A stretch of 13,746 nt of DNA. Source: Candidatus Accumulibacter iunctus. GTDB lineage: Bacteria; Pseudomonadota; Gammaproteobacteria; Burkholderiales; Rhodocyclaceae. Shown here one piece after another: positions 1-7,181 of this stretch. The position numbers and the translations under genes are program-made. The DNA is taken from assembly GCA_002345025.1 (NCBI GenBank), contig DDUX01000005.1:1-13746 (forward strand). Direction: 5' to 3'. The stretch's first letter is position 1; each line of letters opens with the position of its first letter. Under the pieces are notes generated by a model, which did no database searches, was not told the origin of the DNA, and saw only the letters and a list, made by a program, of their open reading frames with translations.

Positions 1-21
1 TTCAAATTTTCCCTTGGCCAT
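1..21 (-). CDS. tuf: Elongation factor Tu, first seven codons (partial)
   Basis: Read on the minus strand, the first bases of the window encode MAKGKFE, the usual N-terminus of EF-Tu, the GTPase that delivers aminoacyl-tRNA to the ribosome. A GAGG Shine-Dalgarno lies at 30-33, eight bases before the ATG at 21-19. Only seven residues are inside the window. The identification is strong because in betaproteobacteria tuf normally follows tRNA-Tyr, tRNA-Gly and tRNA-Thr, exactly the order seen here. It is probably co-transcribed with those tRNAs. Confidence 0.9.
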
Positions 22-74
22 TACCGGTACCTCAAGACGTTAGAAGTTAACAATGAACCTACAGCACCAATCGC

Positions 75-149
<75 letters not shown>

Positions 150-191
150 ATCGATAATCGAGGAGCCTGAAGCAATTCTGCGGCTGCAGCC

Positions 192-265
192 TGGAGCGGG
201 TGAAGGGAATCGAACCCTCGTCATAAGCTTGGAAGGCTTCAGCTCTACCATTGAGCTACACCCGC
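192..265 (-). tRNA. tRNA-Gly (TCC)
   Basis: The minus strand gives acceptor stem GCGGGTG/CACCCGC and an anticodon loop CTTCCAA (anticodon TCC). The T arm contains GGTTCGATTCC, the discriminator is T and the CCA is encoded. It is the middle gene of the Tyr-Gly-Thr-tuf transcription unit. Confidence 0.97.
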
Positions 266-316
266 AAAACCATTACCCGAAGAACGATTGAACGCCATCA
301 CCAGCAGCGGCGCTTG

Positions 317-401
317 TGGTGGAGGGAGAAGGATTCGAACCTTCGAAGGCAGAGCCGTCAGATTTACAGTCTGATCCCGTTGGCCACTTGGGTATCCCTC
401 C
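317..401 (-). tRNA. tRNA-Tyr (GTA)
   Basis: This is an 85-base class II tRNA with a long variable arm, as expected for tyrosine. The acceptor stem is GGAGGGA/TCCCTCC, the anticodon loop CTGTAAA carries GTA, the T arm contains GGTTCGAATCC, and the CCA is encoded. It is the first gene of the leftward unit, directly downstream of the strong promoter at 417-445. Confidence 0.97.
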
Positions 402-416
402 AGCCAAGAACCCGCA

Positions 417-445
417 ATTCTGAAGCTCGAAGGACGGATTGTCAA
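417..445 (-). promoter_or_regulatory. Sigma70 promoter of the tRNA-Tyr-Gly-Thr-tuf unit
   Basis: On the minus strand a perfect -35 TTGACA (445-440) is followed by a 17-base spacer and -10 CAGAAT (422-417). An A-rich tract GAAAAACCA precedes the -35 and resembles an UP element. The bases just after the -10 are TGCGGG, a GC-rich discriminator typical of stringently controlled stable-RNA promoters. The start of transcription would fall near 410, about nine bases before mature tRNA-Tyr. Confidence 0.85.
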
Positions 446-489
446 ATGGTTTTTCGCCCTGGCGGCATGCGAACGCCGATGGCCGGGCG

Positions 490-516
490 GCCAACCGCAA
501 CTGCTGCACGGTTGGC
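490..516. repeat. 8-bp inverted repeat upstream of the FAD oxidase gene
   Basis: GCCAACCG (490-497) and CGGTTGGC (509-516) are perfect inverted copies separated by 11 bases. The repeat lies between the divergent tRNA promoter and the putative TAGAAT -10 at 528-533, where a regulator of the rightward gene could bind. It could equally be a chance GC-rich hairpin. Confidence 0.3.
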
Positions 517-527
517 GGCCGACGGCG

Positions 528-533
528 TAGAAT
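528..533 (+). promoter_or_regulatory. Possible -10 element for the FAD oxidase gene
   Basis: TAGAAT lies 33 bases before the ATG at 567 and is one of the few non-GC-rich hexamers in the gap. No good -35 is visible at 16-18 bases upstream, so a promoter here would be weak or activator-dependent. Confidence 0.3.
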
Positions 534-566
534 CGGCCGGCATCCAGTTCCCGCGAGCGAACCAAG

Positions 567-1973
567 ATGAGCCACTCCAGCCCCCCCGCACGGCGACCGC
601 TGCCGCCGGCAGTCAGCAGCGGTCTGCGGCAGCGCTTCGCTGCGCGCTTCGCGCAGGGCGAGTCGATTCTCGCGCAGCACGGGCGCGACGAATCGATACA
701 CCCCGCCGCACTGCCCGATGGCGTGGTCTTCGTCGACAGCACGCAGGAAGTGGCGGAAGTCGCCCGCCTGTGTCGACAGTATCGCGTGCCGATGATCGCC
801 TTCGGCAGCGGCAGTTCGGTCGAAGGGCAGGTGCTGGCAACCGCCGGCGGCATCACCATCAGCCTCGCGCGGATGAACCGGATTCTTGCAACGCGCATTG
901 AGGACCTCGACGCCACGGTCGAGGCGGGAGTGACTCGCCTGCAGCTCAACGCGGCACTGAAAGGGAGCGGACTCTTCTTTCCCATCGACCCGGGGGCCGA
1001 TGCCTCGCTCGGCGGCATGGCGGCGACCCGCGCCTCGGGAACCAACGCCGTCCGCTACGGCACCATGCGCGAAAACGTCCTCGGCCTCACCGCCGTCCTC
1101 GCCGACGGGCGCATCCTGCGCAGCGGCGGCCGTGCACGCAAGTCCTCCGCCGGTTACGATCTGACGCGTCTCCTGATCGGCTCGGAGGGCACGCTCGCCA
1201 TCATCACCGAGCTGACGCTGCGCCTGCAGCCGCTCCCGGAAGCCATGTCGGCGGCGGTCTGCGCCTTCGCCAGCGTCGCCGGCGCCGTCGACACGGTCAT
1301 CGAGACGATCCAGGCGGGGATCCCGGTGGCACGCATCGAGCTGCTCGACCCGTTGACGCTGGCCGCAGTCAACCGCTACAGCCACACGGCGCTGAAGGAG
1401 CTGCCGACGCTGTTCTTCGAATTTCATGGCAGCCCGGCGTCGGTCAGCGAACAGGCCGGGGTGGTGCAGGCTGTCGCCGGCAACCACGGCGGCCAGGATT
1501 TCGCCTGGGCAACGCACACCGAAGACCGCACGCGCCTGTGGCACGCCCGCCACCATGCCTACTTCGCCTGCCTGCAGCTCAGGCCGGGATGTCGCGCCTT
1601 TCCGACCGACGTCTGTGTACCGATTTCCCGTCTCGCCGAGTGCATCGGCGAGACCAGCGCGGACATCGCCCGCGTATCGATTCCGGTGGCGCTGTTCGGC
1701 CATGTCGGCGACGGCAACTTTCACCTCGTCGTTCTCGTCGACCCGGCGAAGCGACACGATCTGCAGGAGGCCGAGTGGATCAACGAGCGCGTCGTCGAGC
1801 GGGCGCTGGCGATGGATGGAACCTGCAGCGGCGAACACGGCATCGGCATCGGCAAGACACGCTTCATGCTGCGCGAGCATGGTGACGAGGCACTGGCGGT
1901 CATGCGGGCGATCAAGGCAGCACTGGACCCGGACAACCTGCTCAACCCGGGCAAGATGCTGCCGCCGGCCTGA
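567..1973 (+). CDS. FAD-linked D-2-hydroxyacid dehydrogenase (D-lactate dehydrogenase, GlcD/LDHD family)
   Basis: This 468-residue flavoprotein is predicted to oxidise a D-2-hydroxyacid to the 2-oxoacid and pass electrons to a quinone or cytochrome acceptor. The N-terminal half is an FAD_binding_4 domain. It has the FAD-loop segment IAFGSGSSVEG (77-87) and the family signature DPGADASLGGMAATRASGTN (141-160), followed by RYGTMREN. The C-terminal half is an FAD-oxidase C domain with the metal/substrate histidines in FGHVGDGNFH (377-386) and GEHGIGIGK (422-430). Length and motifs are complete for the LDHD/GlcD type. The ATG has only a weak Shine-Dalgarno (GAGCGA), but the next usable starts would cut into the FAD domain. 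It lies 154 bases upstream of a 2-oxoacid ferredoxin oxidoreductase on the same strand, which suggests a joint hydroxyacid-oxidation route. The substrate (lactate, glycolate or aryl-lactate) cannot be read from the sequence. Confidence 0.9.
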   Translation: MSHSSPPARRPLPPAVSSGLRQRFAARFAQGESILAQHGRDESIHPAALPDGVVFVDSTQEVAEVARLCRQYRVPMIAFGSGSSVEGQVLATAGGITISLARMNRILATRIEDLDATVEAGVTRLQLNAALKGSGLFFPIDPGADASLGGMAATRASGTNAVRYGTMRENVLGLTAVLADGRILRSGGRARKSSAGYDLTRLLIGSEGTLAIITELTLRLQPLPEAMSAAVCAFASVAGAVDTVIETIQAGIPVARIELLDPLTLAAVNRYSHTALKELPTLFFEFHGSPASVSEQAGVVQAVAGNHGGQDFAWATHTEDRTRLWHARHHAYFACLQLRPGCRAFPTDVCVPISRLAECIGETSADIARVSIPVALFGHVGDGNFHLVVLVDPAKRHDLQEAEWINERVVERALAMDGTCSGEHGIGIGKTRFMLREHGDEALAVMRAIKAALDPDNLLNPGKMLPPA

Positions 1974-2127
1974 TGCGCGAAAAGCCCCGCCGGCAAAGCA
2001 ACCAGCCCGCCGGCCAACGGTCAGACGAGGTAACGGGCGGGCCAGACGCCGGCGCAGCGCCACTTGCCGGTGCCGGGCCGAAGCATCGCCGCATCGGCGA
2101 ACGGCGGCCAGAAAAGGAGGAGACACC

Positions 2128-5100
2128 ATGGGTGAGCTGTCGATCACGCTCGATAGCCGGTACACGGCGACCTCGGGCCGCGTCTTCCTCAGCGGCACGC
2201 AAGCACTGGTGCGGCTGCCGATGCTGCAGGCACTGCGCGATGCAGCGGCCGGTCTCAATACCGCGGGTTTCATCTCCGGCTACCGGGGCAGTCCGCTCGG
2301 CGGTCTCGACCAGGCCCTGTGGAAAGCGAAGCCGCATCTCGACACCCACCGCATCGTCTTTCAGCCGGCGGTGAACGAGGACCTGGCAGCGACCGCGGTC
2401 TGGGGAACGCAGCAACTCGGGCTCTTCCCCGGCAGCCGCTACGACGGCGTCTTCGCCATGTGGTACGGCAAGGGTCCCGGCGTCGACCGCTGTGGCGACG
2501 TCTTCCGCCACGCCAATGCCGCCGGCACCGCCAGCAAGGGCGGCGTGCTGGTCATCGCCGGCGACGATCACGCGGCGAAGTCATCGACGCTGCCACACCA
2601 GACCGAGCATGTCTTCAAGGCGGTGATGATGCCGGTCCTCTACCCGGCCAACGTTCAGGAGTATCTCGATTACGGCCTGCACGGCTGGGCGATGAGCCGC
2701 TACTCGGGCTGCTGGGTGGTGATGAAGGCGCTTGCCGATACCGTCGAAACCTCGGCATCGGTAGCGATCGACCCGGCGGCCACCGTCATTCGCCTGCCCG
2801 ACGACTTCGAGATGCCGACCAATGACCCGCACGGTCTCAACATCCGCTGGCCCGATCCGCCGCTGCAACAGGAAGCCCGCCTGCTCAACCACAAGCTGTA
2901 CGCGGCACTCGCCTACTGCCGGGCCAACCACCTGAACCGTGTGCTGATCGACAGCAACGATCCCGCCAGCCCCGCGCGCCTCGGCATCATCACCGCCGGC
3001 AAGGCCTATCTCGACGTCCGTCAGGCACTCGACGAGCTCGGCATCGACGACGAACTGGCGTCCCGGATCGGCATCCGGCTGTACAAGGTCGGCATGGTCT
3101 GGCCGCTCGAAGCCGACGGCGTGCGCCGCTTCGCCGAGGGCCTCGAGGAGATCCTGGTGGTCGAGGAGAAACGACAGCTGCTCGAGTACCAGTTGAAGGA
3201 GGAACTGTACAACTGGCGCGAGGATGTGCGGCCGCGCGTCGTCGGCAAGTTCGACGAGAAGGGCGAATGGTCGTTGCTGCCGACCGGCAGCGGCCACCTG
3301 CGCCACGGCGACTGGCTGCTGCCGGCAGCCGGCGAGCTGTCGGTGGCGCAGGTGGCACGCGCACTGGCAGCGCGCATCGGCCACTTCTTCACCTCGCCGG
3401 CAATCGAGGCCCGCCTGCAGCTGCTCGAAGCCAAGCAGCAGAGTCTCGCCGCAGCGACGCCGCCGATCGCCGGCGGCACCGCCATTCAGCGCACGCCGTA
3501 CTTCTGTTCCGGCTGCCCGCACAATACCTCGACCCGCCTGCCGGCAGGCTCGCGCGCCGTCGCCGGCATCGGTTGCCACTACATGGTGACGTGGATGGAT
3601 CGCAATACCGCGACCTTCACCCACATGGGCGGCGAAGGCGTGACCTGGGTCGGCCAGGCGCCGTTCTCCGGCGACCGCCACATCTTCGCCAACCTCGGCG
3701 ACGGCACCTACTTCCATTCCGGCCTGCTGGCCATCCGGCAGTCGGTGGCAGCCGGCGTCTCAATCACCTACAAGATCCTCTACAACGACGCCGTCGCGAT
3801 GACCGGCGGACAGCCGGTCGACGGCCAGTTGAGCGTCGGCCAGCTGACGCGCCAACTCGAGGCCGAAGGAATCAGCCGCATCGTCATCGTCACCGACGAG
3901 CCGGCGAAGTACCGGCAGGTACGCGACCTGGCGCCGAACACGCCGGTGCATCACCGCGACCGGCTCGACGCCGTGCAACGTGAACTGCGCGAGCATCGCG
4001 GTGTGTCGATCCTCATCTACGAGCAGACCTGCGCCACCGAGAAGCGCCGCCGGCGCAAGCGCGGCAAGCTCGCCGATCCGGCCCGGCGCGTGTTCATCAA
4101 CGAAGCGGTGTGCGAAGGATGCGGCGACTGCGGTGTGCAGTCCAACTGCCTGTCGATCGTTCCCGTGCAGACCGAGTTCGGTCGCAAGCGGGCCATCGAC
4201 CAGTCCTCGTGCAACAAGGACTTCTCGTGCGTGAACGGTTTCTGCCCGAGCTTCGTCACCGTCGAAGGCGGCAGGCTGCGTCGCGGCAGCGCCGTCGCCA
4301 CCGGCACCGCTGCCTTTCCCGCCCTCCCGGAACCGCCGCTGGCCGGCACCGCACGCCCGTTCAACATCCTCCTCACCGGCGTTGGCGGTACCGGCGTCGT
4401 CACGCTTGGCGCCCTGCTCGGCATGGCCGCGCACCTCGACGGCAAGGGCGTCTCGGTGCTCGACATGACCGGCCTGGCGCAAAAGTTCGGTGCCGTATTC
4501 TCCCACCTGCGGATTGCCGACCGGCCGCAGGACATCCACGCGGCACGCATCGCCACCGGCGAGGCGGACGCGGTCATCGGCGGCGATCTGGTGGTCAGTG
4601 CCAGCGCTGAAGCACTGTCGAAGCTTCTCGCCGGCAAGACCCGGGCGGTGATCAACGTCGCCGGAACGCCCACCGCCGAATTCACCCGCAACCCCGACTG
4701 GCAGTTCCCGCAACAGCGCCTGCAGGAGCAGATTGACGAGGCCTGTGGTGCGGGCAGCTCGCTGTTCCTCGATACGGCCGAGATGTCGCGCCGCCTGATG
4801 GGCGACGGCATCTACGGCAATCTCCTGCTGCTCGGCGTTGCCTGGCAGAACGGGCTGGTGCCGCTGTCGCTGGCGGCCATCGACCGCGCCATCGAACTCA
4901 ATGGCACGGCGGTGGAGCAGAACCGCCAGGCCTTCCTCTGGGGCCGACGGGCGGCGCACGATCCGGATTCGGTGCGGCGGCTGACGATTCCGGCCAGCGA
5001 GCCGGCGGCACACCGGCTCGCTGCCAGCCTCGACGAAACAATCAGCCGCCGCATCGCTGCGCTGACCGATTACCAGGATGCGCGCTACGCCGAACGCTAC

Positions 5101-5679
5101 CGCCGGCTGGTCGAGCGGGTGCGGGCGAGCGAACTGCCCTTGCGGTCGACCGGCCTGAGCGAGGCGGTTGCGCGCAGCTACTTCAAGCTGCTGGCAGTCA
5201 AGGACGAGTACGAAGTCGCACGACTGCACGCCGACCCCGCGTTCAGGCAACAACTGGCAGAGCAGTTCGAGGGCGACTTCCGGATCCGCTTTCACCTGGC
5301 GCCGCCGCTGCTGGCGAAAGCCGATCCGGCGACCGGCAGGGTCGGAAAACGCAGCTACGGGCCGTGGATGATGCGCGTGCTGCGCGCACTGAGCGCGCTC
5401 AAGGGCGTGCGCGGCACCGCCTTCGATCCCTTTGCCGGCAGCGAGGAAAGGAAAACGGAACGACAACTGCTCGCCGATTACGAAGCCGACATCGAACTGC
5501 TGCTCGCACGCCTTGACGCGACGACGCTGGCCACCGCCATCGAACTGGCCGCGCTGCCCGAAGAGGTGCGCGGTTTCGGGCACGTCAAAGCGGCGTCGGT
5601 GCAGAGAATGCGGCCCCGGCGCGAGGCACTGCGAGCGCTTCTACTGCCGGCGGCAGCCGCCGCGACAACCGCAAGCTGA
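2128..5679 (+). CDS. Indolepyruvate ferredoxin oxidoreductase, fused alpha/beta (IorAB-type)
   Basis: This 1183-residue single-chain enzyme is predicted to decarboxylate aryl-pyruvates oxidatively to aryl-acetyl-CoA, using thiamine diphosphate and ferredoxin. The N-terminal part is the pyrimidine-binding pyruvate-ferredoxin-oxidoreductase-like domain. The motif FCSGCPHN has cysteines at 460 and 463. The TPP-binding region follows with GDGTYFHSG (524-532) and NDAVAMTGG (553-561). Next comes a cysteine-rich ferredoxin-like insert with C662, C665, C668, C674, C695, C701 and C706. The gamma-type domain begins with GVGGTGVV near 751, and a C-terminal domain typical of these long fusions completes the protein. 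The start is fixed by AAGGAGGAG eight bases before the ATG; the open frame continues upstream only as antisense-like shadow. A small hairpin (2086-2100) lies in the leader. The neighbouring FAD dehydrogenase could supply its 2-oxoacid substrate. Aryl-pyruvate specificity is assigned from the family, not from residues seen here. Confidence 0.92.
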   Translation: MGELSITLDSRYTATSGRVFLSGTQALVRLPMLQALRDAAAGLNTAGFISGYRGSPLGGLDQALWKAKPHLDTHRIVFQPAVNEDLAATAVWGTQQLGLFPGSRYDGVFAMWYGKGPGVDRCGDVFRHANAAGTASKGGVLVIAGDDHAAKSSTLPHQTEHVFKAVMMPVLYPANVQEYLDYGLHGWAMSRYSGCWVVMKALADTVETSASVAIDPAATVIRLPDDFEMPTNDPHGLNIRWPDPPLQQEARLLNHKLYAALAYCRANHLNRVLIDSNDPASPARLGIITAGKAYLDVRQALDELGIDDELASRIGIRLYKVGMVWPLEADGVRRFAEGLEEILVVEEKRQLLEYQLKEELYNWREDVRPRVVGKFDEKGEWSLLPTGSGHLRHGDWLLPAAGELSVAQVARALAARIGHFFTSPAIEARLQLLEAKQQSLAAATPPIAGGTAIQRTPYFCSGCPHNTSTRLPAGSRAVAGIGCHYMVTWMDRNTATFTHMGGEGVTWVGQAPFSGDRHIFANLGDGTYFHSGLLAIRQSVAAGVSITYKILYNDAVAMTGGQPVDGQLSVGQLTRQLEAEGISRIVIVTDEPAKYRQVRDLAPNTPVHHRDRLDAVQRELREHRGVSILIYEQTCATEKRRRRKRGKLADPARRVFINEAVCEGCGDCGVQSNCLSIVPVQTEFGRKRAIDQSSCNKDFSCVNGFCPSFVTVEGGRLRRGSAVATGTAAFPALPEPPLAGTARPFNILLTGVGGTGVVTLGALLGMAAHLDGKGVSVLDMTGLAQKFGAVFSHLRIADRPQDIHAARIATGEADAVIGGDLVVSASAEALSKLLAGKTRAVINVAGTPTAEFTRNPDWQFPQQRLQEQIDEACGAGSSLFLDTAEMSRRLMGDGIYGNLLLLGVAWQNGLVPLSLAAIDRAIELNGTAVEQNRQAFLWGRRAAHDPDSVRRLTIPASEPAAHRLAASLDETISRRIAALTDYQDARYAERYRRLVERVRASELPLRSTGLSEAVARSYFKLLAVKDEYEVARLHADPAFRQQLAEQFEGDFRIRFHLAPPLLAKADPATGRVGKRSYGPWMMRVLRALSALKGVRGTAFDPFAGSEERKTERQLLADYEADIELLLARLDATTLATAIELAALPEEVRGFGHVKAASVQRMRPRREALRALLLPAAAAATTAS

Positions 5680-5702
5680 GCGCAGGAACCGGCACTGGAC
5701 AT

Positions 5703-5708
5703 ACAATG
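5703..5708 (+). promoter_or_regulatory. Possible -10 element TACAAT before the methyltransferase
   Basis: TACAAT lies 24 bases after the stop of the oxidoreductase gene and 27 bases before the preferred TTG start. It contains the first two bases of the competing ATG at 5706. No clear -35 is seen. It may add transcription to read-through from the upstream gene. Confidence 0.35.
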
Positions 5709-5735
5709 CGCCGCTCAGCCTCGAGGAGCCACTGC

Positions 5736-6533
5736 TTGTCCCTGCCTGCCCCCCTACCGGACCCCGGCGACGCGCCCGCAGCAGCGTTGACGCGACCGCT
5801 GCGGCAACTGGCGCTGCAGTTCGCCGCCGTGCTCGCCGTCCTCTCACTCGCCTGGCCCTACTACGGTATCCGCGGCGAAGAACTGCCGTGGCCGCAGACG
5901 GCTTTCGCCACCGGAGGGGTCGCCCTGCTCCTCGCCACCCTCAGCCGGCAACCCTGGTGGTGGCGGATCCTGCACACCATCTTCGCTCCGCTGGCCTGGA
6001 GCGTCTCGCTGCTGCAGATCGACCCAGGCTGGTTCCTGCTCGCCTTCATGCTGCTGCTGCTCGTCTATCGCGGCGCCCTGTCCGGCCAGATCCCGCTCTA
6101 CTTCTCCAGCCGCCGCACCGTCGCGGCGCTCTCGGCGCTGACGCGCGAGTACCATGACCTGCGCTTCCTCGATCTCGGCGCGGGCATCGGCAGCATCGTC
6201 CAGCCTCTGGCGGCAGCGCGGCCAGAGGCCTCGTTCACCGGTGTCGAGAACGCACCGGCCACTTGGCTGGTCGGTCGCGTGCGCACCGCCGCCAGCGCCA
6301 ACTGTGCATGGCGCTGGGCCGATCTATGGCAGACCGACCTGGCCGCCTACAATGTCGTCTATGCCTTCCTCTCGCCGGCGCCGATGGCAGCCCTGTGGGA
6401 GAAGGTGGGCCGGGAGATGCGCCCCGGAAGCCTCTTCATCAGCAACAGCTTCGCCGTGCCCGGTGTCGCCGCGACGCACGAAATCGATGTCGACGACCGC
6501 CGGCACACCCGCCTTTACTGTTACCGTGTCTGA
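5736..6533 (+). CDS. Membrane-anchored class I SAM-dependent methyltransferase
   Basis: The product is a two-part protein. The N-terminal 110 residues contain about four hydrophobic segments, among them LALQFAAVLAVLSLAW, a GVALLLATL stretch, a tryptophan-rich APLAWSVSLL region and FLLAFMLLLLVY. The C-terminal half is a Rossmann methyltransferase with SAM motif I FLDLGAGIG (about 144-152), an acidic residue ending the second strand in TGVEN, and a later MRPGSLFISNSF strand. The substrate is unknown. I chose TTG at 5736 because GAGGAG (5723-5728) sits seven bases before it. The ATG at 5706 would add ten residues but has no Shine-Dalgarno at proper spacing and overlaps a -10-like TACAAT. The gene lies close behind the oxidoreductase and may be read from the same message, but no functional link is evident. 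Confidence 0.8.
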   Translation: MSLPAPLPDPGDAPAAALTRPLRQLALQFAAVLAVLSLAWPYYGIRGEELPWPQTAFATGGVALLLATLSRQPWWWRILHTIFAPLAWSVSLLQIDPGWFLLAFMLLLLVYRGALSGQIPLYFSSRRTVAALSALTREYHDLRFLDLGAGIGSIVQPLAAARPEASFTGVENAPATWLVGRVRTAASANCAWRWADLWQTDLAAYNVVYAFLSPAPMAALWEKVGREMRPGSLFISNSFAVPGVAATHEIDVDDRRHTRLYCYRV

Positions 6534-6606
6534 AGCTGCACCACCGTCGGCCGCCGCAGGCCGGCAAAGCGAACGGCGGCGGCAGCCGCCCGAACCCACG
6601 CAACTT

Positions 6607-6615
6607 TGTTAAGAT
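6607..6615 (+). promoter_or_regulatory. Extended -10 promoter of phaM
   Basis: TGTTAAGAT matches an extended -10 (TG, one base, TAAGAT). Transcription would start near 6622, leaving a short leader before the ATG at 6646. No -35 is recognisable, as is common for extended -10 promoters. The same element precedes the metY-type gene at 12161. Confidence 0.55.
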
Positions 6616-6645
6616 GGGCCACCCCATCACACCGGAGCCAGAAAA

Positions 6646-7092
6646 ATGTCGAACCTCAATTCCGTACCAGATCCCCTGAGCTTTGCCAGGAAAATGTGGG
6701 GCAGCATGGGTGTCTCCATGCCCGGCATGGTCACCCCGACCCTCAACGTCGAAGACATCGAGAAAAAGATCCGGGACCTCAAGGCCGTCGAGAACTGGCT
6801 GAAGATGAACCTGTCGATGCTGCAGATGACGATCCAGGGGCTCGAGATGCAGTGCGTGACCCTCAACGCCGTGCGCGCGATGGGCCAGATGGCGGGCAGC
6901 TACGCTACGGCCGGCGCCGCTGAAGAAGCCCAGGGCGGCAGTCTGGTCGAAGCCGGCAGCGGCAACGAGGCCCTGAAGCAGGCCGCGCTGTGGCCGCTGA
7001 CGCTGCTGCAGCAGATGCAGGAACAGATGCAGAAGGCCGCCACAGCAGCCGTGCAGGCCAGGCAGCCGCAGGAAGATCCGCCCAAGACCTGA
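6646..7092 (+). CDS. phaM: PhaM-type polyhydroxyalkanoate granule-associated regulatory protein
   Basis: This 148-residue protein matches the PhaM family, which in Ralstonia activates PHB synthase, sits on PHB granules and tethers them to the nucleoid. Family hallmarks are SFARKMWGS (12-20), MPGMVTPTL (25-33), IRDLKAVENWLKMNLSML (42-59) and IQGLEMQ (63-69), giving an amphipathic helical core. A second helix, PLTLLQQMQEQMQKAATAAV, follows at 117-136. GGAG at 6634-6637 sets the start with an eight-base spacing. Ralstonia PhaM is much longer, about 260 residues, with a lysine/alanine-rich C-terminal tail that binds DNA. Here the protein ends in an acidic, proline-containing tail (QEDPPKT) with no such basic repeat. 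It may therefore act on the synthase or granule without the DNA-tether role. It has its own promoter and converges with the racemase gene. Confidence 0.88.
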   Translation: MSNLNSVPDPLSFARKMWGSMGVSMPGMVTPTLNVEDIEKKIRDLKAVENWLKMNLSMLQMTIQGLEMQCVTLNAVRAMGQMAGSYATAGAAEEAQGGSLVEAGSGNEALKQAALWPLTLLQQMQEQMQKAATAAVQARQPQEDPPKT

Positions 7093-7096
7093 AGCT

Positions 7097-7114
7097 GGCG
7101 GGCGCGCGCCCGCC
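7097..7114. terminator. 18-bp perfect palindrome between convergent genes (possible bidirectional terminator)
   Basis: GGCGGGCGC (7097-7105) is followed directly by its exact reverse complement. It lies just after the phaM stop and 68 bases beyond the stop of the convergent racemase gene. No T-tract follows on either strand, so intrinsic termination would be inefficient. Position between convergent ends is the main argument. Confidence 0.4.
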
Positions 7115-7181
7115 GCGGTGGCAGGTGCCGCGGGAAACGCGCGCCAGCCGGGCGTGCGCCGGCCGAAAAGCTGCCCTGGCC

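Noticed and set aside
273..2273. 666-codon open frame on the minus strand
   Set aside because: It runs through the tRNA-Gly and tRNA-Tyr genes and is antisense to the well-recognised FAD dehydrogenase; its composition is that of a GC-rich shadow frame.
3760..5583. 607-codon open frame on the minus strand
   Set aside because: It is antisense to the fused oxidoreductase, whose domains are continuous through this region.
5706..5735. ATG at 5706 as methyltransferase start
   Set aside because: It has no Shine-Dalgarno at suitable distance and overlaps TACAAT, whereas TTG at 5736 has GAGGAG seven bases upstream. The ATG remains possible.
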